The notes under the pieces are model-generated. The model saw only the letters and a program-made list of their open reading frames with translations, was not told where the DNA came from and made no database searches. From NCBI RefSeq assembly GCF_001598415.1, contig NZ_BCYX01000005.1, positions 1-64,000 on the forward strand: a stretch of DNA of 64,000 bases, in the 5' to 3' direction. The translations under genes and the position numbers were made by a program. The stretch comes from Sphingomonas mali NBRC 15500 (GTDB lineage Bacteria > Pseudomonadota > Alphaproteobacteria > Sphingomonadales > Sphingomonadaceae). Positions within the stretch are counted from its first letter, which is position 1, and every line of letters begins with the position of its first letter. This document shows, in pieces, positions 35,549 to 43,843 of the stretch.

Positions 35549-38269
35549 TTAGAATTTGGTCCGAAGACCGAACGAGACCAGCCGCCCCAAGGTGCTGCCA
35601 TTGGTATAGCCGGTCGAGCTGTTGAGGTAAGGCGGATCCTGATTGAACACATTGTCGACGTTGAGCGTCAGCATGGTGTTCTTGAGCGGCCCGGTCTTGG
35701 CCAGATCGTAGCCCAGGAACAGGTCCACCGTCTTGAACGCACCGACCCGCGTCTGTGGCGCGACGCCCAGGATCGGATAGCCGCCCTTGTAATTGAATGC
35801 CGCCCGCGCGGTGACGCCGTAAATCTTGCCGCCCAATGTCGCTACGAAGTTGAAGCGGCCGACACCATTGGCGAGATCGTCGCTGAATGCCCCTCCGGCA
35901 ATCGCTTCGGATTTGCGGCTGAGCGTGTAGGTCCCGGCGAAGTTCGCGCTGATCGCGCCGAAGCCGGTCTTGCGAACATAGGACAGGTTGAAGTCCAGGC
36001 CATCGGTGTTCACCGCGCCTAGGTTGTTCCGCCGCGCATCGATCAGAACATAAGGCGACGTACCGACATACAGGCTCTGCAGGCTCGGTGCGCCGTTGAG
36101 AAGTAGCGTGCCGACCGCTGCCTGCGTCTGCGCAAGCGTCGGATTGAGGATGTAGAAATTCTTGTAGTTAGGGTCGGTGTAGAGCGTCGGCAGCAGGAAC
36201 GGTGCCAGGCCGATCGCGTCCTTGAACTTGACGTTATAGTAAGTGACGTTGACCGTCAGTCCGGAAATAGCCCGCGGCGTCCAGTCGAACCCGACTGACC
36301 AGGTGTCGGCGCGTTCCGGTTTCAGGTCGGGATTGCCGCCCGCCAGCACAATCGTCGGCCGCAGGAAATTGAATGGCGAATCGCCAGGACGGAGAAACGG
36401 ACTGAACAGCAGGATTTGGGCGCGAGAATCCGCCGTACTGGTGGTGTCGGCAAGACTGGGTGCGTGGAACGACGTACCGTAATTGCCGCGGATCACCAGA
36501 TCGTCGAACGGCTTGTAGTTGACGCCTACCTTGGGATTGGTGGTGCCGCCGACATCGTTGTACGAATCATAGCGCACCGATCCCGAAATCTGCAGACCGC
36601 GCAGCCCCGGACTGCCGTTTCCGGCCCCCACGATCGGGACCAGCAATTCGCCGAACAGGGACTTCACGTCGCGCGAAACGCTCGACGAAATGGCGTTGGT
36701 GAAGGCGTTGCGGCGGTCCTGCGAAATCCGCGACGCGAGGTTCTCGTAGTGATATTCGGTCCCGACCGCGAGCTTGATGTCGCCGCCCGGCAGGGTCGCG
36801 AGCGATCCGTCGAGGATCAGCCGTCCCTCCGCGAGTTCCTGCGTCGCGTCGCCGAAATTCTCGTAGTCGGCGATCGCGGCAAGCAAGGCCGGATTGCTCG
36901 CGGACGGGTTATAGGGATTGAGCGCGGTCGCCGTCGTCGTGCCATTGAGCGCCGCCGACGCGAGCGTGGTATTGAGCGCGGCCTCGCGGACGACATTATA
37001 GCTCCGGCCGAAATTGCTCTCGGCGCGCAATTGCCAGCCATGGCCGAGCGAGATCGCGAAGCCGGGCGTTACTCCATAGGAATCGAATCGCTGCCGGCTG
37101 GTCAGGCTGTTTCCCAGTGCGCCCGAGAAGGACAGAGCGACGCTCTGCGAGAGTTCGCCGGTGATGCTGTGGAAATAGGGATTGAACGCAGAGACAGTGC
37201 CGGTCAGCGTCCCCTGCGCTTCCATGATGGTGGTGTCGCGCCGCGAGAAATAGGCGGTCATCGAAAAATCGACGTCCTCGCCCAGTTTCTGCGTCAGTGC
37301 GGCGAACACGGAATGGCGCTCTTCGCGCGGATAGAGATCCGCATAGGCATTCTGCTCGCACCTGTTGGTGGTGTTGGCGGTGAAATTGGGCAGCGCATAG
37401 TTGGTGGCGCCGACCGTGACATTGCCGGGAAAGCAGGTGGTCGAGCGAAGATCGAGCCCGCCTTCCTGCGTGTTATCGGCGCTGACATAGCTGCGCTGGC
37501 GGTTGAGGATATTGTCGTGCCAGACATAGGCGTAGGAGACTAGCAGCGAACCGCTGCCCCAATCCTTGCCCAGCGTCAGGTTACCGTCGACCGTCCGGTA
37601 GTCGTCGGCGAAGCCGTAACGGATATTGCCGCCGATGCCGTCGAACCGCTTGCGCGTGATGAAGTTGATCACGCCACCGATCGCGTCAGAGCCGTAGATC
37701 GACGATCCGCCGTCGGGGATGACCTCGACCCGGTCGATCACGTCGGGCGGAATGATCGAGGGATCGACCGACGTCTGCAATACGCCCGCCCCGACCAGGC
37801 GATGGCCGTTGAGCAGGACCAGGGTAGTGGTGCCGCCCGAGGCGCCGAGATTGCGGATGTTGGGGCGAACGATCGGCAGGCCGAAGGCCGCGCCGCCGGC
37901 GGGAACCGTCCCGAAATTGCCGATCTGTGGGATCGACGCGAGCAGGTCGTTGGACGACGCCGCGCCGTTCTCAAGGATGTTGTCGCGCGATACGCCGATG
38001 ACATTGGTGCCAGTCGGTGCGACGCCGCGCAGCAGCGTACCCGTGACGACGATATCGTCTCGATCCTGCTCGATCGCCGGGGGTGCCGCGTCATCGGCGG
38101 CGAGCGGCGTTACGGCCTGTGGCTTGTCGGCGGCTGGGTCGCTGGTCGGCGCAGACTGTGCATGAGCGGCGCCACTCCATACCAGCATCGTGGCGAGCGC
38201 CAGCGTCGACAGTCCGGCCAGCTTCGCGATGTTGCGCCCCTGGGCCTCGTTCGCCTTCTTGATGGTCAT
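35549..38269 (-). CDS. TonB-dependent receptor heading the glycoside operon (TBDR3)
   Basis: A 906-residue receptor. Signal peptide with a long n-region (MTIKKANEAQ...AGLSTLALATMLVWSGAAHA). The plug has DIVVTGTLLRGVAPTG, LVLLNGHRLVGAG and VEVIPDGGSSIYGSDAIGGVINFITRK. The barrel ends in LGRLVSFGLRTKF with terminal Phe. This type (Ser-rich GSSIYGSDAIGG and long periplasmic linker) is common in sphingomonad clusters for plant compounds. It is the first of eight leftward genes with gaps of 12 bp or less or overlaps, and it shows which substrate the locus is for: whatever TBDR3 imports is then de-rhamnosylated, de-esterified and de-glucosylated. Confidence 0.92.
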   Translation of the reverse strand: MTIKKANEAQGRNIAKLAGLSTLALATMLVWSGAAHAQSAPTSDPAADKPQAVTPLAADDAAPPAIEQDRDDIVVTGTLLRGVAPTGTNVIGVSRDNILENGAASSNDLLASIPQIGNFGTVPAGGAAFGLPIVRPNIRNLGASGGTTTLVLLNGHRLVGAGVLQTSVDPSIIPPDVIDRVEVIPDGGSSIYGSDAIGGVINFITRKRFDGIGGNIRYGFADDYRTVDGNLTLGKDWGSGSLLVSYAYVWHDNILNRQRSYVSADNTQEGGLDLRSTTCFPGNVTVGATNYALPNFTANTTNRCEQNAYADLYPREERHSVFAALTQKLGEDVDFSMTAYFSRRDTTIMEAQGTLTGTVSAFNPYFHSITGELSQSVALSFSGALGNSLTSRQRFDSYGVTPGFAISLGHGWQLRAESNFGRSYNVVREAALNTTLASAALNGTTTATALNPYNPSASNPALLAAIADYENFGDATQELAEGRLILDGSLATLPGGDIKLAVGTEYHYENLASRISQDRRNAFTNAISSSVSRDVKSLFGELLVPIVGAGNGSPGLRGLQISGSVRYDSYNDVGGTTNPKVGVNYKPFDDLVIRGNYGTSFHAPSLADTTSTADSRAQILLFSPFLRPGDSPFNFLRPTIVLAGGNPDLKPERADTWSVGFDWTPRAISGLTVNVTYYNVKFKDAIGLAPFLLPTLYTDPNYKNFYILNPTLAQTQAAVGTLLLNGAPSLQSLYVGTSPYVLIDARRNNLGAVNTDGLDFNLSYVRKTGFGAISANFAGTYTLSRKSEAIAGGAFSDDLANGVGRFNFVATLGGKIYGVTARAAFNYKGGYPILGVAPQTRVGAFKTVDLFLGYDLAKTGPLKNTMLTLNVDNVFNQDPPYLNSSTGYTNGSTLGRLVSFGLRTKF

Positions 38270-38427
38270 TTTTCCTCCCTCCCGGTCCTTTGGACTCTCA
38301 GTCTCCCGCGTGGTCTGGTGCCGTCGCTCGGTGGAATCGCGCCTTGGCGATCACCCACAGGCTGGCAAATCTCGATCTTTTCTTACCCTGTCAATAGTCA
38401 TTTTATCATATCATTCTAAATTGAGCA

Positions 38428-38464
38428 TTTCGATAAATTGTGTGATATTTTTCCATCAATTGAT
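38428..38464. promoter_or_regulatory. Operator/promoter region of the eight-gene operon
   Basis: TTTCGATAAATTG (38428-38440) matches the core of the 19-bp repeat at 16874-16892, and a 10-bp palindrome ATCAATTGAT lies at 38455-38464, overlapping a second GATAAAT (38462-38468). ATTTTATCATATC also lies at 38399-38411. The AT-rich block stands about 130-200 bp before the TBDR3 start. Confidence 0.5.
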
Positions 38465-38532
38465 AAATGCGGCTGGGGGAATAAAGGCATATGCGTGAAG
38501 ATCGGCTTCGGGGGAGCCGACCCTCCCTGAGC

Positions 38533-38661
38533 TCAATAGAGCGCTGTTTCGACCTCGTGGAACGTGCAGCCAATGCCGTCCAGAATGGCATCGCCGCTGG
38601 TCGCAGCCTGCCGGCCGTATCGCAACGTCGACGTAGCGCGGTTCGATCTCGATCGCGCAGG
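38533..38661 (-). pseudogene. Frameshifted C-terminal remnant of a DNA methylase
   Basis: Read leftwards, one frame gives AIEIEPRYVDVAIR (about 38612-38655) and, after an apparent 2-base loss near 38611-38617, another frame continues QAATSGDAILDG...TFHEVETALY and a stop at 38533. Joined, this matches the ending I know from ParB-linked and phage-type adenine methylases (IELDP.YVDVAVRRWQ..TG..A). Nothing recognisable of the rest of the gene remains. It is a scar of an older mobile or phage gene at the right boundary of the glycoside operon. Confidence 0.6.
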
Positions 38662-38827
38662 GACTCTGCCGTTTTCGGCGGGAACGGTACCGTGGGCTGT
38701 GCCCGTTTGGGAATGAGTCCGGCTGCTTCAAGGTGCGCAATGTGTGCGGGGCTAAGTCCGAAGACCGACGTTTGTGTACTAGTTCCTCAGAGCTCTTCAT
38801 TCGTCTTGAAGCCCGGATCAGCGACCA

Positions 38828-38846
38828 CCCCGTAAACGGGGGATTG
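38828..38846 (+). promoter_or_regulatory. Response-regulator site candidate, copy 1 (own promoter)
   Basis: CCCCGTAAACGGGGGATTG, about 90 bp before the response-regulator start. It has the same AACG.GGGATTG half and C-run/G-run symmetry as the copies at 41347-41364 and 43666-43683, suggesting autoregulation. It is the least conserved of the three. Apart from this site and the methylase remnant, the 38270-38937 gap holds only the TBDR3 promoter. Confidence 0.5.
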
Positions 38847-38937
38847 AAATCGGACAGCCGGGCGGCGAGGCTGTTCCCTACATGGACCGATGCGCAGCAG
38901 CCCGTCAGACCATTGAAGCACGAGAGAGTGGGGAGAA

Positions 38938-39588
38938 GTGAAAGCGAACGTCGTCATTGTCGAGGACGATCCTCTCGTCGCTGCTCATGTTGGGCGCGGT
39001 GTGGAGGCGCATGTTGGTTTGTCGCTGGTAGCCACCACGGGCACGCTGGCCGGAGCACGGGCTCTGATCGATCGGAACGTGGACCTGTTCATCCTCGATC
39101 TCGGGCTTCCCGATGGAAGCGGGATCGAACTGATCGAGGAAATCCGCGCGCGAGCTGGTCTGGAGCCGAAAATACTCGTCCTCTCGGTGCTGGGCGATCA
39201 GGATACGGTGCTGGCGGCTGTACTGGCAGGCGCGGATGGTTATCTGCTGAAAGATATCGACAGCCTCGACATCGGCCAGCAAGCCGCCGATGCGCTGACC
39301 GGCGGCGCGCCATTGTCGCCCAGTATCGCCGCTTATGTGCTGCGGCACCTGCGCCGGCAACGCGAAGACGCGAAACCGGATGATGCCGATCCGCCATTGT
39401 CTCCACGCGAAATCGAGCTGCTGCAGCTGCTGGCACGCGGATACAGTAACCGGCAGGCGGCGGCCGAGCTGGAAATATCGCCGCACACGATCGGCGATCA
39501 TGTGAAATCGATCTACAGGAAGCTTCGCGTGAGCAATCGGGGCGAGGCGATGGTACGTGCCTTTCGCAGTGGGCTGCTGCGTCTGTGA
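38938..39588 (+). CDS. NarL/FixJ-type response regulator
   Basis: A 216-residue two-component response regulator. The receiver domain (1-120) has the acidic pair Glu9-Asp10-Asp11 (IVEDDP), phospho-acceptor Asp54 (FILDLGLPDGSG) and Lys near GYLLKD. The LuxR-type helix-turn-helix is at about 150-210 (LSPREIELLQLLARGYSNRQAAAELEISPHTIGDHVKSIYRKL). The start is a GTG at 38938 with a GGGAG ribosome-binding site. Its stop overlaps the kinase start by 4 bp (GTGA), so the two form a cognate pair. A conserved element in its own promoter and before the secreted-protein and autotransporter genes suggests that it regulates those. Confidence 0.92.
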   Translation: MKANVVIVEDDPLVAAHVGRGVEAHVGLSLVATTGTLAGARALIDRNVDLFILDLGLPDGSGIELIEEIRARAGLEPKILVLSVLGDQDTVLAAVLAGADGYLLKDIDSLDIGQQAADALTGGAPLSPSIAAYVLRHLRRQREDAKPDDADPPLSPREIELLQLLARGYSNRQAAAELEISPHTIGDHVKSIYRKLRVSNRGEAMVRAFRSGLLRL

Positions 39589-41321
39589 GCCTGTTGCCCC
39601 GGCTGACGGGATGGCGCCGTGCGCTGGCCATCATCCTCGGCGCGCAATTGCTGTTCTGGGGAGCCTATGCGCTCATCGTTGCCGGATTGCAGCCGGCGGG
39701 CACGCTGGAGCGCTACCGGTTGCCCGCAGCGCGGGTGCTGCTGGCGTCCGAGCAGGGCAAGTCGAGCGCCTTTGTTGCCGGGCTTTCAGGGCCGGCCCTG
39801 CTGCGCATCCCTGGCTGGCAGCCGGTAATCCTGTATCCGGCGCGGGCGAGCCTGTTGACGCGGGACGAAGCGGCGACGGGGATTGGATGGTCGCTCGCCT
39901 GCCTGGAAAGCTCCTGCCCAAAGGCGGTGACCGCCTATGCAGGGCCTTTCGACCGTATGAACAAGGCGGCCGACTGGGAGAAATTCCAGCGTTTCGACAT
40001 GGTGTGGCTGGTCGTCGCGACCGAGCTGATGATGGGGGCAGCGCTGCTCGTGCTGTTGCCGGTCAATCGGTTTTCACGCCTCCAGGGCGTCACCGGCCTG
40101 CTGCTCATTCTGGTCGGCATCGACGCCTGGCTCACCACCTTCGGCGCGGAGAGCCTGCCCTATGTCTGGTTTCCGCTGCTGCGCTACGGCACCGAATATC
40201 TGATGTTGGCGATGGCGGCGCTTTCCGTGAACGCCTTTGTCGATTGGCGACCGCGCGAGGCCTGGGCCGCCTGTGGCTGTTTCATCGCCGTCTTCGTCAT
40301 ATTGCTCGCGACCATGATCGCGGGCGCCAACTTCGCGACAATCGTGCCCTGGCTCGATGCAATGACGCTGACCCTGCTGCTCGGATATGGCGTCGTCGCC
40401 TTGCTGCGGATGGGGCGGACGGCGCCGGGGCCGGCGATACGGGTACTGGCGATATTGCTCGTCGCGCTTGCCTCGATTGCCTTCGACCTGTTCCTTCTGC
40501 CACCGCCCACTGGCTTCGCGCTGCAGGCATCGGTTCTCGCCCCGCCGCTGACGATGTTCGGCATCCTGTTCGAGATCGCGCTGCAGGGGCACCGGCTCAA
40601 TCAGGAGGCGGAGGAGGCACGCAGCGATCTGGAGCGTCAGGTGCTCGAACAGGACGCCAGCCTGCTGCGCTCGTCGCAATTGCTGCGTCATCAGGAGCGG
40701 TTGATCGCGATCGACGCCGAGCGCCAGCGCTTGCTACGCGACATGCATGACGGGGTGGGCGGTGTGCTGACGCACCTTCTTCTCGATGTCCGCGAGAATC
40801 GCCTGACCGAGCCAGAAATCGAGCAGGGACTGCAATTCGCGGTAGACGACCTGCGCAATATGGCGAGCGCGATCGACGCGGGCAATGAGCCGATCGACGA
40901 GGCACTGGCGATGTTCCGGGAACGGATGGCGGGTCGACTTGCCCGATCGGGCATTGCCATGGACTATCGCTGCATGTTGCCGATCCCCGCGCCGAGCCTG
41001 GACGTGCGGCGGTTGCTCAGCCTCTATCGGCTGTTGCAGGAGGGCATCGCCAACGCTGTGCGCCATGCTTCCGCTACCAGGATCGACCTCGCGGTGACGT
41101 TGGGTGACGATGGCGTCATTCTGGTCATTTTGTCGGACGACGGCATGGGATTCGAGCCGGCGAGCGCCATCGGCGCGGCCGGCGAAGGGCGCGGCCTTGC
41201 GAACATGCGTCGCCGGGCTGACCAGATGGGCGGGCGAATAGAGATCGAAAGCGCGCCTGGACGGGGCACGCAATTGACCCTGGCCATCCCGACCGTCGTC
41301 GCCGCGAGACGAAAAGGCTGA
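39585..41321 (+). CDS. Membrane sensor histidine kinase (HisKA_3 type)
   Basis: A 578-residue kinase starting at GTG (39585), overlapping the response-regulator stop. The N-terminal part has an initial transmembrane segment, an extracytoplasmic stretch of about 110 residues, then six or so hydrophobic segments (about residues 140-325), similar in layout to 7TMR-type sensors. A coiled-coil stretch (EEARSDLERQVLEQDASLLR) leads to the dimerisation helix with the phospho-acceptor His388 (LLRDMHDGVGG) and an ATPase domain with DDGMGFEP and GRGLANMRRRADQMGG. This is the NarX/DesK-like kinase class that pairs with LuxR-type regulators. The signal sensed is unknown. The two membrane-facing parts suggest a cell-envelope signal. 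Confidence 0.92.
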   Translation: MSLLPRLTGWRRALAIILGAQLLFWGAYALIVAGLQPAGTLERYRLPAARVLLASEQGKSSAFVAGLSGPALLRIPGWQPVILYPARASLLTRDEAATGIGWSLACLESSCPKAVTAYAGPFDRMNKAADWEKFQRFDMVWLVVATELMMGAALLVLLPVNRFSRLQGVTGLLLILVGIDAWLTTFGAESLPYVWFPLLRYGTEYLMLAMAALSVNAFVDWRPREAWAACGCFIAVFVILLATMIAGANFATIVPWLDAMTLTLLLGYGVVALLRMGRTAPGPAIRVLAILLVALASIAFDLFLLPPPTGFALQASVLAPPLTMFGILFEIALQGHRLNQEAEEARSDLERQVLEQDASLLRSSQLLRHQERLIAIDAERQRLLRDMHDGVGGVLTHLLLDVRENRLTEPEIEQGLQFAVDDLRNMASAIDAGNEPIDEALAMFRERMAGRLARSGIAMDYRCMLPIPAPSLDVRRLLSLYRLLQEGIANAVRHASATRIDLAVTLGDDGVILVILSDDGMGFEPASAIGAAGEGRGLANMRRRADQMGGRIEIESAPGRGTQLTLAIPTVVAARRKG

Positions 41322-41328
41322 ACTGGCT

Positions 41329-41364
41329 ACATTATCATGCCGATATCCCCTGAACGCGGGATTG
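41329..41364 (+). promoter_or_regulatory. Response-regulator site candidate, copy 2
   Basis: A 36-bp block with core CCCCTGAACGCGGGATTG (41347-41364), which matches 43648-43683 at about 30 of 36 positions. The ATCCC/GGGAT ends (41345-41349 and 41358-41362) make it an inverted repeat. It lies between the kinase stop and the first secreted-protein gene, about 135 bp before that start. Confidence 0.6.
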
Positions 41365-41498
41365 TTGCGGCGGCCCCAAGATGGGAAATTTCATCGCTGA
41401 CGTAAGGAGCGCTGGCCCTGACGGGACCGTCGCTCGCGGCGTCGATCGCTGGCGTTCAAGCGCACGCCGCTCAAATGAGATCGACCAGGGAGACGGTC

Positions 41499-42245
41499 AT
41501 GAACCTCCGCAACCGCTTCTGCGTCGCCGTCCCGCTGATGGCCACCGCTCCCGCGGCGCAGGCACAGCAATGGCTCGTCAACAACGCCATCAATAACCAG
41601 ATCGTGGAAACGGCGATCTGCGATTCCGGCCTGAAAAAGGGCGAGAAATTGCCGAGCATCTGCGCCAAATATCCGAAATATTCGCGCGCGGTGCGGCCGA
41701 GCAACCCGACGCCGCAAACCCCGCAGGCGTTGGCGAGCGCCAAGCCGCGCGCCGCCGGCTCGGGGAAATTCGTCCCGAACCCGGGCGACGATTCGTTGCG
41801 GAAGCTGGCCGACAGCGTCGGCTCGACCGAGCAGGAAAGGCAGCAGCTGCGGCAGGTCGTACAGGCCGGAAACACGCTGTTCGAGCAAAAATATGGCGCA
41901 AAGGGCTGGAAGAACGACCTCGCGGGCGCCTTCGCCTTCTTCATCGTCTCGATCAGCACTGTCTATAACGACCAGGAGCCTGATGGCGCTGCCCAGGACC
42001 GGGTGTTCGATGCGCTCGGCACCACGCTGGGGCAGGCGCCCGACATCGCTAAGCTGTCGAACAAGGACCGGACCGCGCTGTACAACACGCTGATCGCCGC
42101 TGGCGGCCTGCCGCTCCTGTTCTACGCCGACGGCAAACAGCAGAACAATGCCGCGGAGGTCGAACAGGCCAAAGCGATGGCCATCGAGTTCAGCCGCAAG
42201 ATCCTGAACACCGAGCCACAGGCGCTCGCGGCGATCGGGCAATGA
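41499..42245 (+). CDS. Secreted protein of unknown function (DUF6683-like)
   Basis: A 248-residue exported protein. The start at 41499 (MNLRNRF) is supported by a GGGAGA ribosome-binding site and gives a signal peptide ending in AQA; the earlier start at 41475 does not. The mature part has a Pro-rich linker (SNPTPQTPQ), a helix-rich segment (NPGDDSLRKLAD, TEQERQQLRQVVQAGNTLFEQKYGAKGWKNDLAGAFAFFIVS) and a second helical half. The GW.NDLAGAFAFF block recalls the DUF6683 family, whose function is unknown. It follows the kinase in the same direction with a regulator site between, so it is probably a target of the two-component system. Confidence 0.75.
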   Translation: MNLRNRFCVAVPLMATAPAAQAQQWLVNNAINNQIVETAICDSGLKKGEKLPSICAKYPKYSRAVRPSNPTPQTPQALASAKPRAAGSGKFVPNPGDDSLRKLADSVGSTEQERQQLRQVVQAGNTLFEQKYGAKGWKNDLAGAFAFFIVSISTVYNDQEPDGAAQDRVFDALGTTLGQAPDIAKLSNKDRTALYNTLIAAGGLPLLFYADGKQQNNAAEVEQAKAMAIEFSRKILNTEPQALAAIGQ

Positions 42246-42332
42246 GTCCGGGTAGGGCGCCGATGTGCCTCATCGATCCTCAGTAAGAAAGCACGCTTTT
42301 TTTCCGAACTCGAAACGCAAGGGAGTTGGACA

Positions 42333-43562
42333 ATGGTATCTCGGCGCATTGCATTGGGCACAGCGGTGGGGGCCGCGACGATCGCTTCCCTGCCCTTGCT
42401 CGCCGCACCCGATCCCGCGAATGCGCCGATCGCGCGCTACGACATCAGGGCGGGAACGGTTTCCGGCACGGGTGCGATGGGCACCGGTTCGATGATGGGG
42501 ATGATGTTCGGTGGGCGTGGGGGCAACAATGTCCAGCACGAACTGCTGTTAAGGCTCGGGTCGTCGCAGGCCACGACCAAGGGTGAGCCCAGGGCCGAAC
42601 ATTTCATGCCCGCTGGCGCCAGGCTCGGCAAATCTGTGCTCCTGAGCACGCCCAAGATCGAACGCCAGGAGGGAGATCAATTGCCGCAGAGGCCGAAGGG
42701 CCGGCTGCTGATATTCTGGGGATGTGGGGCGAATGCACCCAAGGGACAGCCCGTGATCATCGACTTCGCCAAGGCTGCCGGTGGCCAGATGCCAGCAGGC
42801 ATCTGGACGACCACGATCCCGCGCGATTCGGGCCCCAGCCTGCAGAACAGCCGGACGTTCGGCCATTGGCCCTATGACGACGGCAAGTCCGCAAAACCCG
42901 ACAGTTCGCTGATCGGTCTGCATCGTATCGCGAGCAATTACGCCCCGGAAATAGCCTTCACGGCCGCCAAGGACTTCATGTCGCCATTACAGGCCACCAA
43001 CCGTCAGCAAGCCGGCGGCGCGACCCTGTTGAGCTGGAACGGCATTCCCGCCGCCACCGGATATCTGGCGTTCGTCAGCGGCGGCAAGATGGGGCCGAAG
43101 GGTGAGATGGGCGACATGGTGATCTGGACCAGCAGCGCCACGCGCCAGTTCGGGGGCGGGCTGTCCGACTGGCTTACGCCGACCCAGGTGGCCGGTCTGG
43201 TGCGCGACCGGACCATCCTGCCGCCAAGCGCCACCAGCTGCCTGATCCCAGCCGAAGTGCGGCAGGCGGCGCCGGATTTCACCGCCGGCACGCTGACAGC
43301 GTTCGGGCCGGAGGAGGATTTCTCCTATCCTCCTCGTCCGGCTTCGAACGCCACGCCTTGGCGTCTCGAATGGACAGCCCGGATTCGGCACCGTTCCACG
43401 ACCAGCTGGGTGGAAGCGCAGGGCATGTCGATGGGGTCCATGGGCGCGCGTAGCGCGTCAGCCGAGGATGGGCAGCAGAGTCAGGGGCAACAGAAACGGT
43501 GCAAACCAAAAGGGCTTGGCGGCATGCTGGGCGGCATCGTGCGCGGCGGAGGCGGTTGCTGA
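42333..43562 (+). CDS. Secreted Gly/Met-rich protein of unknown function
   Basis: A 409-residue protein starting after an AAGGGAG ribosome-binding site. A Tat-like or Sec signal region (MVSRRIALGTAVGAATIASLPLLAAP) is followed by a Met/Gly-rich stretch (GTGSMMGMMFGGRGGNN) and a body with WGCGANAPKGQP, TFGHWPYDDG and WTSSATRQFGG. The end is unusual: basic residues, then a Gly-rich tail with Cys (KRCKPKGLGGMLGGIV...GGGGC) ending in Cys. I recognise no domain. It lies 87 bp after the DUF6683-like gene and before the autotransporter. The repeated FGG and WxS motifs hint at a cell-surface or beta-sheet-rich role, but this is a guess. Confidence 0.75.
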   Translation: MVSRRIALGTAVGAATIASLPLLAAPDPANAPIARYDIRAGTVSGTGAMGTGSMMGMMFGGRGGNNVQHELLLRLGSSQATTKGEPRAEHFMPAGARLGKSVLLSTPKIERQEGDQLPQRPKGRLLIFWGCGANAPKGQPVIIDFAKAAGGQMPAGIWTTTIPRDSGPSLQNSRTFGHWPYDDGKSAKPDSSLIGLHRIASNYAPEIAFTAAKDFMSPLQATNRQQAGGATLLSWNGIPAATGYLAFVSGGKMGPKGEMGDMVIWTSSATRQFGGGLSDWLTPTQVAGLVRDRTILPPSATSCLIPAEVRQAAPDFTAGTLTAFGPEEDFSYPPRPASNATPWRLEWTARIRHRSTTSWVEAQGMSMGSMGARSASAEDGQQSQGQQKRCKPKGLGGMLGGIVRGGGGC

Positions 43563-43647
43563 CTCCCGCTCGCGTCACGCGCCGGTAGTGCGCGATTCCT
43601 GAGCTTTCAAACACGGTGGCGTTGGGGCGAAAACCCTGAATTTACCA

Positions 43648-43683
43648 ATATTATCGCGCTGATACCCCCTGAACGCGGGATTG
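43648..43683 (+). promoter_or_regulatory. Response-regulator site candidate, copy 3 (autotransporter promoter)
   Basis: Core CCCCTGAACGCGGGATTG at 43666-43683 is identical to 41347-41364, within a 36-bp block of about 83 percent identity. It lies about 160 bp before the autotransporter start at 43844, within the 281-bp spacer after the Gly-rich protein gene. This links the autotransporter to the upstream two-component system. Confidence 0.6.
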
Positions 43684-43843
43684 ATGTGCTGCCGCCGGCG
43701 CAGCAAAAGTGCGCTCGGATCTCTCCAGCGGGGTTGGAGAGCAATCAAACGATTACGGTCCCGCCGGCGATGGCGTGGGGTGGACGCATGTGCGCGCCGC
43801 CTTGCGCGCCCGCGCGGTTGGCCGTCGCAAGGGGACAGGAACG

